Origin: Shewanella sp. Isolate11
Lineage (GTDB): Bacteria > Pseudomonadota > Gammaproteobacteria > Enterobacterales > Shewanellaceae
NCBI RefSeq assembly: GCF_022398315.1
Contig: NZ_JAKEVF010000002.1
Span: forward strand, 124,477-188,476
DNA: 64,000 bases
Direction: 5' to 3'
Part shown: positions 8,912 through 17,190 of the stretch, in pieces
Numbering within the stretch: position 1 is the stretch's first letter
Layout of the letters: each line of letters begins with the position of its first letter
Notes under the pieces: model-generated
Database searches by the model: none
What the model was told of the DNA's origin: nothing
What the model saw: the letters and a program-made list of their open reading frames with translations, nothing else
Translations under genes and position numbers: made by a program

Positions 8912-9133
8912 CGTCGTATCAAGATCCTTAACTGACTCATTAGCTGAGACTATACAGTAAAATGAGGCCGAAAAAAGTGCTCGGTAGCGATTGCCATTTT
9001 GTTGCCACAATTGATAGCTGCAATGCCATTTTTACTCCCCCTATTAGCCATTAATTTACGTTTTAATGATCCCATCAATCACCGCAGTGATGAATCAACA
9101 CAATTGCAACAGCCATTAATCTAAAAGGGATCC

Positions 9134-9886
9134 ATGATGAAAAAACAACTTATTGCCGCACTGATTTCAACCACTCTTTTGACCAGTTCAATGAGCCATG
9201 CCAGCGAGCAGCAGGAAACGCCGAATAATGATCACCAACCCTTGATTGGTTTGGGTTCAGGATTGGTATTAGGGGCAGTTGTTGCGGGGCCAGTTGGCGC
9301 GATTATCGGCGCTTTTACCGGTGGCATTATTGGAAAATCGGTTGCCGATGAGAGTGAACTTGAAACTCAACAGGCGAAACTTGCACAAAAAGAGCAGCAA
9401 ATAGCCATGTTAAACGAACAAAAACATGATCTTCAGAGAGTGAGTGAGCAATACGCTGCCGCCAGAGAAGAGCTTGAAATACTTAAACAACGTCAAGGCG
9501 GACAGATTGAGGAGTTAGCCCTTGGGCTTAATGTGCAGTTTAAAACCGGTTCATCAACGATTGAGCCACATTTTCAGGCGCAACTGGATGAAATTGCAGA
9601 TGTGATGGCGATGCAGCCTGAATTAACACTCGATTTAACAGGTTATGCCGACCGACGTGGCGAGTCCAGTTATAACCAGGCGTTATCGGAGCAGCGTGTT
9701 GCAGAGGTGCGCAGTTACTTGGTTAAGCAAGGCATTGAATCATCACGTTTACAAGCAAAAGCTTTTGGCGCCACGGCGCCGGTGAAACCAGAGTCGAGTT
9801 TTGAAAACGATTTCTTTGACCGCCGCGTTACTTTAAAGCTTATGCCTGTCGATACTGCTGTTGCGGTGAATAAACCTGTGCGTTAA
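9134..9886 (+). CDS. pdsO: Sortase-associated OmpA-like protein PdsO
   Basis: This 250-residue protein has a signal peptide (cleavage near SHA-SEQ), a glycine-rich hydrophobic stretch with a GxxxG-like pattern (about residues 38-73), a short coiled coil (about 77-115), and a C-terminal OmpA/peptidoglycan-binding domain (FKTGSSTIEPHFQAQLDEIA; LTGYADRRGESSYNQALSEQRV). The mix matches the OmpA-like member of proteobacterial dedicated sortase loci. It probably sits in the envelope and touches peptidoglycan. Two start codons are adjacent; the AAAAGGGA element fits the second ATG (9137) better by spacing. It is the first gene of the plus-strand sortase operon. Confidence 0.88.
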   Translation: MMKKQLIAALISTTLLTSSMSHASEQQETPNNDHQPLIGLGSGLVLGAVVAGPVGAIIGAFTGGIIGKSVADESELETQQAKLAQKEQQIAMLNEQKHDLQRVSEQYAAAREELEILKQRQGGQIEELALGLNVQFKTGSSTIEPHFQAQLDEIADVMAMQPELTLDLTGYADRRGESSYNQALSEQRVAEVRSYLVKQGIESSRLQAKAFGATAPVKPESSFENDFFDRRVTLKLMPVDTAVAVNKPVR

Positions 9887-9909
9887 GTCTGAGCGAAAAG
9901 GAGTTTTTG

Positions 9910-12009
9910 ATGGCGATTCAACACTTGTACTTCACCCAACTTAGCCCCCTGAGGGGGGCGTTTTTTTTCAATCTTAGTCGCTGGTTCATGTGGTTGTTTT
10001 GTGGTTTATGTTTGCCCTTGTGCTCGCTTTCGGCTCAAGAGTCGGTTGCCACTTTGGGCAGCGCTAAATTGGTTTATAGCTCGGTGTTGAGTACCGGTGA
10101 GATAAGTCAGTTTGTTGCCTTGCCGATTGAGACTCAGGTGCAGATGCAGATTTCCGGCTGGATAAACCGTGTCCATGTTAAACAGCGTTTTCGTAATAAT
10201 AGTCAGCAATGGTTAAACGGCAATTATCAGTTCCCACTGCCTCATAATGCCGCTATCGATGCGATGACATTGCAGATTGGGCAAAGAATTATTGAGGGTG
10301 AAATTCAAACCAAAGCCGAGGCAAAAAAACAGTTTGAGCAAGCTAAAAAAATGGGCAAAAAAGCCAGTTTAGTAGAGCAGCAAAAACCGAATATGTTTGT
10401 GACTCAAGTGGCGAACTTGGCGCCCGGGGAAACCTTAATCGTCGATATTGCTTATCAGCAGCAAGTTGATTATCGGTCAGGGCTGTATAGTCTGCGTTTT
10501 CCTATGGCGATCACGCCAAGATATCAGCCAGAGAGTGATGCTCAGGTATTGCAAGTCGATAGCGAACTCAAGCAGGAAAAACATAACCAATTGATGACAG
10601 AGCTAGGTCAAGTCGATCTGCGTATTGAGCTTAATGCAGGACTGCCGATTAGCGAGATTGATTCGCCGTATCATACCTTAGTGCGCTCCGAGCAGGGGGA
10701 TGTGATTCAACTGGCCTTGGCTGAAATTGTTAAGCCTGAGCGTGATTTTGTATTGAACTGGCGACCCGAATTAGGTTTGGCTCCCACCGCGGTTGCCTTT
10801 ACACAACAGGGGCGCACCCATGGGATTGCGGGATCTGCGACAGCCAGTGATTACGGAATGGTGATGTTGATGCCGCCGCAAGACAAGGTGCGGGTGGCGC
10901 TACCGCGAGAATTGATCTTAGTGATAGACACCTCAGGCTCGATGGAGGGTCGTGCTATTGTTCAGGCCAAACAAGCCTTAAAGCAGGCGTTAAGCGGATT
11001 AACCAATCAAGACAGTTTTAATATTATTGCTTTTAATTCAGACCTAACTTCATTGTCAGCGCAATCGATGACTGTTAATTCACAAAACCTCAAGTTGGCA
11101 ATGCAATTTGTTAATGGGCTTAAGGCTAATGGCGGTACTGAAATGGCGCCTGCATTCCTACGTGCGCTGCAAACTGGTTCCCCCCAGCAAGGCCTATCGC
11201 AGTTAAAGCAAGTGGTGTTTATCACAGATGGTGCCGTGAATAATGAGCAGCAACTGTTTGAGTTAATAGAAATGAATTTGGGCAATGCGCGTTTATTTAC
11301 TGTGGGGATCGGCGCTGCCCCCAATGGCTACTTTATGCAAAGAGCCGCTGCAGCCGGGCGGGGCACTTATACCTATGTAGGAAAATTAGCCGAGGTCAAT
11401 GACAAGATTAATCAGTTGATGTTAAAGATTGCTCAGCCTGTGGTAAGTAATATCGAGCTAAGCCTTGCCGATGGCACAATTCCCGATTATTGGCCTGCCA
11501 ATATCAGCGATCTGTATGCCGGTGAGCCACTAATGGTTGCCATCAGGCTAATGCCTAAAAATCATCATGGCTCCAGCAATGAATTGTTAGTGTCAGGGGA
11601 GTTAGGAGGTCAGTTCTGGCAGCAACAGATTGTTATTCAGCGCCAATCAAAGATGATGGGGTTAGATCTGCTGTGGGCAAGTAACAAAATTGCAGCGTTA
11701 CTTGCCAGTAAGAGTCGCTATAACCATCAAAGTATTAAGAAACAAGTTACGCAAGTTGCACTTCAATATCATCTGGTTAGTCCTTACACCAGCCTGATTG
11801 CAGTCGATAAAACGCTGGCTCGGCCAGTGGGTGAGCAAGCTATCGATATCCATGCCCATAGTTTGCTGCCAATCAATGGCTCAGGCTGGCCTAAAACGGC
11901 TAGCGGCAGTCGTCTTTATATCGCTATTGGGGGAGTGTTACTGCTCTTGCTATTGATTTATTGGCTGAGCTTTCTGCGTGTTAGTAAGCAAGAGATTGAG
12001 GCGTTATGA
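9910..12009 (+). CDS. Marine proteobacterial sortase target protein (VIT/VWA)
   Basis: This 699-residue surface protein candidate has a signal peptide (hydrophobic core around FMWLFCGLCLPLCSLSAQ) and a VIT domain (about 40-170; VHVKQRFRNNSQQWLNGNYQFPLP). A VWA domain follows with MIDAS motif DTSGSME (Asp340). The tail is a C-terminal sorting signal: a PKTAS motif at 661-665, a hydrophobic helix (LYIAIGGVLLLLLLIYWLSF) and a short charged end. The ATG at 9910 has AAAAGGAG 6 bases upstream. Its stop overlaps the sortase ATG by 4 bases. Family members are typically the single substrate of the adjacent class GN sortase. A terminator-like hairpin lies inside its first codons. Confidence 0.9.
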   Translation: MAIQHLYFTQLSPLRGAFFFNLSRWFMWLFCGLCLPLCSLSAQESVATLGSAKLVYSSVLSTGEISQFVALPIETQVQMQISGWINRVHVKQRFRNNSQQWLNGNYQFPLPHNAAIDAMTLQIGQRIIEGEIQTKAEAKKQFEQAKKMGKKASLVEQQKPNMFVTQVANLAPGETLIVDIAYQQQVDYRSGLYSLRFPMAITPRYQPESDAQVLQVDSELKQEKHNQLMTELGQVDLRIELNAGLPISEIDSPYHTLVRSEQGDVIQLALAEIVKPERDFVLNWRPELGLAPTAVAFTQQGRTHGIAGSATASDYGMVMLMPPQDKVRVALPRELILVIDTSGSMEGRAIVQAKQALKQALSGLTNQDSFNIIAFNSDLTSLSAQSMTVNSQNLKLAMQFVNGLKANGGTEMAPAFLRALQTGSPQQGLSQLKQVVFITDGAVNNEQQLFELIEMNLGNARLFTVGIGAAPNGYFMQRAAAAGRGTYTYVGKLAEVNDKINQLMLKIAQPVVSNIELSLADGTIPDYWPANISDLYAGEPLMVAIRLMPKNHHGSSNELLVSGELGGQFWQQQIVIQRQSKMMGLDLLWASNKIAALLASKSRYNHQSIKKQVTQVALQYHLVSPYTSLIAVDKTLARPVGEQAIDIHAHSLLPINGSGWPKTASGSRLYIAIGGVLLLLLLIYWLSFLRVSKQEIEAL
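9944..9968 (+). terminator. Terminator-like hairpin inside the 5' end of the sortase-target gene
   Basis: GCCCCC (9944-9949) pairs with GGGGGC (9954-9959) across a TGAG loop, and eight T residues follow at 9961-9968. It lies 34 bases inside the gene if translation starts at 9910, or in the gap between genes if a later ATG (9988) is used. It may be an attenuator. Confidence 0.6.
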
Positions 12010-12713
12010 AGCCATTAACAGCTAAGGCATTAGCACCTAAGCAAATCAGAACTAGGCGATTGATTCGGCCTACACGTAAGTCTGTAGCCAGGAGTGTAGT
12101 GGTTGTGGTGGCCATTTTAGGTTTATCACTGATATTAAAAGGAGGTTATATGCAGGCTAAAGCTCATTTTGCTCAGTATTTAATTGAACAAGCGTGGCAG
12201 CAAACCTTAGCCGATGGACTACAACATAAACCTTGGAGTTGGGCGGATACCTTTCCTGTGGCTAAGCTGGCCTTTATTGGTGCTGATGATAACAATCAAG
12301 CCGAATTATATGTACTGGCTGGCACATCGGGGCGCAACTTAGCCTTCGCTCCGGCGGCAATGCTGGCCAATAATCAAATTAATCAATGGGGAAACACGAT
12401 TATTGCAGGTCATCGAGACACCCATTTCGCTCGATTAAAAGGCATAGCATACGGCCAGTTGCTACGCCTGCAAGATAGCTCTGCCAATGAGGTTCTCTAT
12501 AGAGTTACCCAAGTAGCAATAGTGGCCGAAGATGATATTAGCCTGATGCAGATGGGGGAGGGTTTGCAATTGACTTTGGTGACATGTTATCCATTCGATG
12601 GTTTGGCTGGCCACAGTCAATGGCGCTTTGTGGTCATTGCAACGCCGGAATATGATCCGCCAATTGAGGGTGTTAAGCAAACGGCGAACTTACCTCTAGA
12701 TCTGAGTATGTAA
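12006..12713 (+). CDS. Class GN sortase
   Basis: This 235-residue membrane-anchored transpeptidase has a basic N-terminus, a membrane segment at about residues 30-50, and the sortase catalytic triad: His136 (IIAGHRDTHF), Cys194 (TLVTCYPFD) and Arg207 (SQWRFVV). These are the hallmarks of the Gram-negative class GN sortase of dedicated one-substrate systems. It is translationally coupled to the target gene by an ATGA overlap. It presumably cleaves the PKTAS-containing tail of the neighbouring protein and joins it to an unidentified acceptor. A perfect 14-bp inverted repeat straddles its stop codon. Confidence 0.93.
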   Translation: MKPLTAKALAPKQIRTRRLIRPTRKSVARSVVVVVAILGLSLILKGGYMQAKAHFAQYLIEQAWQQTLADGLQHKPWSWADTFPVAKLAFIGADDNNQAELYVLAGTSGRNLAFAPAAMLANNQINQWGNTIIAGHRDTHFARLKGIAYGQLLRLQDSSANEVLYRVTQVAIVAEDDISLMQMGEGLQLTLVTCYPFDGLAGHSQWRFVVIATPEYDPPIEGVKQTANLPLDLSM

Positions 12714-12723
12714 GTTCGCCGTT
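12680..12723. repeat. Perfect 14-bp inverted repeat over the sortase stop codon
   Basis: AACGGCGAACTTAC (12680-12693) is exactly complementary to GTAAGTTCGCCGTT (12710-12723), with a 16-base loop. The TAA stop (12711-12713) lies in the right arm. There is no T-tract, so it is either a Rho-independent terminator of unusual form or a 3'-end mRNA stabiliser between convergent genes. Confidence 0.75.
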
Positions 12724-12789
12724 ATTATCAACGATTGCTCGTCAAGCGTTTGATGGCCGAGTGTTGGTTATTGTTGTCAATGCAGAGTG

Positions 12790-15414
12790 TTAGTCATTAA
12801 CGGGCTGGTTAGGCGCCCACTTTAACCACTCATCTTGCGATTTTGATTGCAACATAAATTGTGTATTGGCTTGGATTTGATTTTGAGCATTACTGACTTT
12901 CTCGGTGGCAACGCCAATGCCGCCGGCTAAAATGCTTTCCAAAGAGCCTGTTTCAATCTGGGCGCCAGAGAATAAACCAACATCCACCTTAATCCCTGAC
13001 AGATCCCAGAACTGACTGGTTTGATTAACCAAGTGGCGATAATCGGCCGCGACTTCTGCCTGCATCAAAACTTGAGTACCATTTTCAGCTAGCTGGTAAT
13101 GTTTAATCTCACCAATTTTGATTCCGCGAAATATTATGGGAGTGCCTACTTTTATTGAGCCCAAATCATTATCGACTAAAGTAAAGCTCTGTGCATCTTC
13201 GGCTAATTGTACCGGAGCCTGTTCGACACCAACAAAATGGCTAGTAGTTTGCTGGCTTACCCCCGGTATTACAGAGACATAAGGGCCTGTTAATAGCGTT
13301 TCTGCCGCACTAATACCAGAGAGCGAGATTTGCGCGTCGACTAAGAAATAGCGTGAATCTTCACGGCTAAATAGTGCGGCATAATCACCATATAGATACG
13401 CATTGGCGCTAATGGTTTTCAAGTTGCTATCTAGGCTGACGTTATCTATTTCACCCACTTGATGCCCAAGGTATCTAATTGGGGCGTGAGCAGCGAGCTT
13501 ACTGGACGCGGGAAAGCTTAGCTGCACAGGTACGGCTTTAGTTAAGGCTAAGGTTTTAGAGCCGTAAAGGTGCTGTTGATCGCCTTGTTTTGTGTCATCA
13601 AGTAGTCCGAGTGTCACGCTCCCTTTTATCGCTCCGGCCAGTGGGGCGATATTGACTTTTACACCGCTAAGACTGGCATCGATAGCCAAGGCATCATTAC
13701 GCCAAAACACGCTGTTAGGTTTGATCAAACTGGCGAAAGTATTTTCTATGCCAAGGGTAATGGCAAAGTCCTCTGTTGCGCTCTGCCAGTTAACACCGAT
13801 CACTTTCCCTATCTGCATCTTTTTGAAATAGACCGGCGAGTTAGCACTGAGATCGGCTCCATCTGGGCTAGACAGGGTGATGTGCTGCATATTGCGCCGA
13901 GCTAAACGCTCATCGGCTTGAGTGGTTGAAGTATAAAGTGATAGTGTCGAGTTTTCAGTGACGGCTTGAGTGCCTGTTCCTTGGAAGAGGCTGATGGCGC
14001 CTTTAGTCAGGGTATTGAGATCGCGAGTCTTAACTGACACGCCATCTAATGAGGCATCGATGGCTAATGCGGCCTCTGGGATAAAGTAACTTGTTTGGGT
14101 AAGTAGTGGCTTAAACTCTGCCCAAATCTCTATGTGATATTCGATGCCACTGTAGTCCGACTTGAAATTGACTTGATTCACTCGACCTATGGGAAGCTGT
14201 TTATAGCGCACCTCAGCACCCGTGGTTATCCCCGGATTTTCATCGGCGCTGAGCTTAAGTAGCAAAGGTTTAGCATTCATGTCGGGGGCGCTATCGAGCA
14301 GACGATATTCGTCTTTAGCATCACCAATACCAGGCATAAAGTTGATCACATCGCCGGTGACCATCCGTTTGGCATGTTTGATCCCATCCAGTGATATATC
14401 GGCACCTTCTCGCCAAAATTGCGCACTGCCACTGAGCAAGTCGGCATATTGATTGTCGAGGATGGCTTCAAATTTGACGCCATTGTCCAGTAAATGGGTT
14501 TGGCTGATATGTCCTATTTCAATCCCTCTGAATACAATACTGCTACCGGTTTGAATACTGTCGGCGTTATCGGCAATGAGACCAAACTGGTGTCCTGTCG
14601 TCGCGCTTTCTTCATTTTCATGTAATGGAAATTTTTGATTAGGCTCGGCATTCTTGGCGTTCGGATCCGATGTGAATGTCACTCCGCCGGCTAAAATTGC
14701 TGCAAGGCTTTCGGTCTTGATTTTTACGCCGCTTAATGAGGCATCCAGACTTAACCCTGAGACGTTCCAAAAGCTGGAGTTTTGTTTAACTAGGTACGCG
14801 TATTGCTTCTGAATATAGGCATTGAGTAAAATCGTTTCGTTATCCACAAGACGATAACTGACGATTTTACCTACGGGGATTTGACGATAAAAAACCTGTG
14901 AGCCCACATCGAGAGAACCTAAGTTGGCACTGGTTAGTTCAATCATCAAGCCATCACTACCTGGGGCGACGGGCGGCGCCTGATCTTCGGCGACAAACTC
15001 TTTCCTTGATTCGCCATCGCCGGGCTGAATTGCAATATAGTTACCAGAAAACAGGGCATCTAAGCCTTCGACACCAGTGATCGAGGCTTTAGGAGTAACC
15101 AACCAGAATTTAGTTTCGTCTCGTAAAAAAGGAGTAGAGCGGTAATCCATTAGTAGATCAACATTCACCCCTTGCAAGGTTTCATCGATACTAATATCGA
15201 CCACTTTACCGACGGTGAGGCCTTGATAGCGCACTAAGGTTTTACCAACATCGATACCGGTGGCGCTGGGGAAATGGATGCGCACTTCGATACCTGACTC
15301 TCGGATGCTTTTAATACCTAACCAAGCACCGAGCACCAGTGCCACAATTGGCAATAGCCAAATAGGAGAGAACAGCTTTTTCTTTACAACTTTAGGTGTT
15401 TCAATTTCTGTCAT
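12790..15414 (-). CDS. letB: LetB-like MCE-domain lipid transport protein (seven MCE domains)
   Basis: This 874-residue protein (E. coli LetB is about the same length) has one N-terminal membrane anchor (about residues 16-33) followed by seven MCE repeats. They are recognisable by recurring blocks such as VRYQGLTVGKVVDI, VFYRQIPVGKIVSY, VFRGIEIGHISQ, VRYKQLPIGRVNQV, VYFKKMQIGKVIGV, IRYLGHQVGEIDNV and IFRGIKIGEIKHY, spaced about 115 residues apart. In E. coli LetB these domains stack into a periplasm-spanning lipid tunnel. Its start overlaps the upstream letA-like gene by 14 bases. Proximity to yebG/msrC/proQ/prc favours LetB over PqiB. Confidence 0.92.
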   Translation of the reverse strand: MTEIETPKVVKKKLFSPIWLLPIVALVLGAWLGIKSIRESGIEVRIHFPSATGIDVGKTLVRYQGLTVGKVVDISIDETLQGVNVDLLMDYRSTPFLRDETKFWLVTPKASITGVEGLDALFSGNYIAIQPGDGESRKEFVAEDQAPPVAPGSDGLMIELTSANLGSLDVGSQVFYRQIPVGKIVSYRLVDNETILLNAYIQKQYAYLVKQNSSFWNVSGLSLDASLSGVKIKTESLAAILAGGVTFTSDPNAKNAEPNQKFPLHENEESATTGHQFGLIADNADSIQTGSSIVFRGIEIGHISQTHLLDNGVKFEAILDNQYADLLSGSAQFWREGADISLDGIKHAKRMVTGDVINFMPGIGDAKDEYRLLDSAPDMNAKPLLLKLSADENPGITTGAEVRYKQLPIGRVNQVNFKSDYSGIEYHIEIWAEFKPLLTQTSYFIPEAALAIDASLDGVSVKTRDLNTLTKGAISLFQGTGTQAVTENSTLSLYTSTTQADERLARRNMQHITLSSPDGADLSANSPVYFKKMQIGKVIGVNWQSATEDFAITLGIENTFASLIKPNSVFWRNDALAIDASLSGVKVNIAPLAGAIKGSVTLGLLDDTKQGDQQHLYGSKTLALTKAVPVQLSFPASSKLAAHAPIRYLGHQVGEIDNVSLDSNLKTISANAYLYGDYAALFSREDSRYFLVDAQISLSGISAAETLLTGPYVSVIPGVSQQTTSHFVGVEQAPVQLAEDAQSFTLVDNDLGSIKVGTPIIFRGIKIGEIKHYQLAENGTQVLMQAEVAADYRHLVNQTSQFWDLSGIKVDVGLFSGAQIETGSLESILAGGIGVATEKVSNAQNQIQANTQFMLQSKSQDEWLKWAPNQPVND

Positions 15415-16033
15415 CTTGCGATTCCAATTGGTCCCAGAGTAAACGTGTATCTAATACTTTTGCTGCCAGTTGAGTCAGTAAAATCACCAATGCAAATGCG
15501 GTAGCCGCTGGGGCGGGTTTTGCATCGAGTAATTGACCCATATTGACCAGAGCAGCCGTGATGGAGATAACAAACAAATCTAACATTGACCATCGACCAA
15601 TCCATTCGATGATGTGGTAACCCGCCATTAAAAGTCTTTTAGGAATAGGTAATTTAAAACTGATTGCCAGCAGATAAGTGGCTAGTCCAAAAATTTTGAG
15701 CATAGGAACAAGAATACTGGCGACAAATAAAATAATTGCAATAGGTAATAAGTCCAAGTGAATTAAATGCTTAATGCCGGTGAAAATAGTGTCTTGTCGT
15801 ATCTGGCCCTGACTGGTCATGGTCGTAATTGGGTAGAGATTCGCCGGAAAAAGTAAAATGGCCGCAGTGAGAAGTAACGCCCAACTTTTTTGAATGCTGC
15901 TATGGTCGCGACTACTTATTGGCTGACCACAACGAGGACACACTTGTTGATCTATTTTGCATAAGTTGGTGCAGCTTGCACAATTAGTGAGGCCGAGTTG
16001 CTCACCTTGAACCGCCTTATTAAGGTTTTTCAT
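15401..16033 (-). CDS. letA: PqiA/LetA-family protein, C-terminal half (split gene)
   Basis: This 210-residue membrane protein has an N-terminal zinc ribbon (CASC...CPRC) followed by about four membrane helices (LLLTAAILLFPANLYPITTM; LPIAIILFVASILVPMLKIFG; the segments around LDLFVISITAALV). It corresponds to the second half of E. coli LetA, which is a single protein with two such halves. It overlaps the first-half gene by 14 bases and letB by 14 bases, so all three are translationally coupled. A GGAG element lies about 8-12 bases upstream of its ATG, so it has its own initiation. It is presumably the inner-membrane partner of LetB. Confidence 0.87.
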   Translation of the reverse strand: MKNLNKAVQGEQLGLTNCASCTNLCKIDQQVCPRCGQPISSRDHSSIQKSWALLLTAAILLFPANLYPITTMTSQGQIRQDTIFTGIKHLIHLDLLPIAIILFVASILVPMLKIFGLATYLLAISFKLPIPKRLLMAGYHIIEWIGRWSMLDLFVISITAALVNMGQLLDAKPAPAATAFALVILLTQLAAKVLDTRLLWDQLESQDDRN

Positions 16034-16652
16034 CGAGTAGGCTCCACATATGTTCTATGTGATATTCACGCTGCAAGAAAATCACCATGATAAACAACAT
16101 GGTAAAGCAGAAAGTGCCGATTCCAAAATAGAGGTCGGTATAATCGGATAACTGAAAAACAGATACGAAAATACTGATCATATAGATCTCCAGCATGGTG
16201 AGCTGGCTCAGCAAGGGTTGCTGACAAAGTAGCAACTTATATATTCGTCTAAAAAAAGGATTATGTAGCAGATATTTAACGATCAATATCTGCATCAGCA
16301 CAGACAAAATAAGTAAGCCGGGCGCCACGACGGCGGCTATCAGTACTGCAGCACCTACTACCCAGTAGCCCTGATTGGCGACAGACATGGCGCCTTCAAA
16401 AATGGTTGTCGTTCGGATACTACCAAGAAAATGCAATTCAAGTACGGGAAAAAAATTGGCAGGAAAATACAAAATTAATGCGCTCAGACACAAGGCTAAC
16501 ATGCCGTTTATCGAACAATAAGGAGTATCATAGAGGTTGCTGTGACAGCGAGGACACAGGGCTCGAACGCCTGATGGAAGCGCGCGCTTTCTAACCACTA
16601 AGTCACATGAGTGGCAAAGGACAATACTTTTATCTAACACTTCTGTATCCAT
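16020..16652 (-). CDS. letA: PqiA/LetA-family protein, N-terminal half (split gene)
   Basis: This 210-residue membrane protein has a zinc ribbon (CHSC...CPRC) and about four hydrophobic helices (GMLALCLSALILYFPANFFPVLEL; VVGAAVLIAAVVAPGLLILSVLMQ; MLEIYMISIFVSVFQL; FCFTMLFIMVIFLQ). It is the first gene of the letA1-letA2-letB operon and matches the first half of fused LetA. The two halves have the same length (210) and similar layout, consistent with an ancient internal duplication kept as separate genes. Two half-subunits probably assemble with LetB to feed lipids into its tunnel. No strong ribosome-binding site is seen upstream. Confidence 0.85.
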   Translation of the reverse strand: MDTEVLDKSIVLCHSCDLVVRKRALPSGVRALCPRCHSNLYDTPYCSINGMLALCLSALILYFPANFFPVLELHFLGSIRTTTIFEGAMSVANQGYWVVGAAVLIAAVVAPGLLILSVLMQILIVKYLLHNPFFRRIYKLLLCQQPLLSQLTMLEIYMISIFVSVFQLSDYTDLYFGIGTFCFTMLFIMVIFLQREYHIEHMWSLLDEKP

Positions 16653-16836
16653 AGTGTGTTGGGATATTCCTTTACTGTTAGATGGTTAGCTAAAGCAGTA
16701 TCGATATTGCTAACGCGGCTAGAACTCAGTCTGTTAGTCACTATCTTATTACAATCAAGGTGCTATGAAGAACTGAGGCGTAATTCTGTTATAGCACAAG
16801 ATAGTACCAGATAACCTTCAATACTTGCATAAGAAG

Positions 16837-16865
16837 TTGTATTTATGAGACTCTACAACTGTATA
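16837..16865 (+). promoter_or_regulatory. Sigma-70 promoter of yebG
   Basis: A -35 element TTGTAT (16837-16842), a 17-base spacer and a -10 element TGTATA (16860-16865) lie just upstream of yebG. The -10 overlaps the LexA box. Confidence 0.6.
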
Positions 16866-16874
16866 AAAAAACAG
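16859..16874. promoter_or_regulatory. LexA (SOS) box
   Basis: CTGTATAAAAAAACAG is a perfect CTGT-N8-ACAG gammaproteobacterial LexA site. It overlaps the promoter -10 and sits 13 bases before the yebG start, so LexA bound here would block transcription. Confidence 0.9.
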
Positions 16875-16887
16875 TGCGAGGATGGAC

Positions 16888-17172
16888 ATGGCAGTTATAA
16901 CAAAATTTGTCGTTGTCAGAGAAGGGGTTGAGAAGATGACATTCACATCTAAAAAGGAGGCCGATGCCTACGATAAGATGCTCGATATCGCGGACAACCT
17001 GCTTCCTTTTATTGAGCAATCTGAGCTTGAGCTTGATGACAACGCAACAGAGAAACTTTGTTTCTATTTAGCCGAAAATAAAAATCAGCTAATGAATCTA
17101 TTAAAAGGCGGTAGCGCGGAAAAACAGCCAGCCGCAAAAAAAACCACTAAAAAAACTGAACCGAAATCGTAA
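16888..17172 (+). CDS. yebG: DNA damage-inducible protein YebG
   Basis: This 94-residue protein is nearly identical in its first half to E. coli YebG (MAVITKFVVVREGVEKMTFTSKKEADAYDKMLDIADNL shows the family core) and has a lysine-rich tail (KKTTKKTEPKS). The second ATG (16888) is preferred over 16882: it gives the family start MAV and places GAGG 6 bases upstream. YebG is an SOS-induced protein of unclear biochemical role. The LexA box upstream agrees with this. msrC follows after 18 bases and may share the SOS transcript. Confidence 0.92.
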   Translation: MAVITKFVVVREGVEKMTFTSKKEADAYDKMLDIADNLLPFIEQSELELDDNATEKLCFYLAENKNQLMNLLKGGSAEKQPAAKKTTKKTEPKS

Positions 17173-17190
17173 ATCGTTAGGATACCGTAT

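Noticed and set aside
8912..9010. N-terminal extension of PdsR
   Set aside because: The receiver domain begins at MKRIAIVEDE; the upstream residues are not part of the family.
15401..16652. Frameshifted letA pseudogene
   Set aside because: Both halves have complete zinc ribbons, equal length and clean starts; a natural split gene fits better than a sequencing or decay frameshift.
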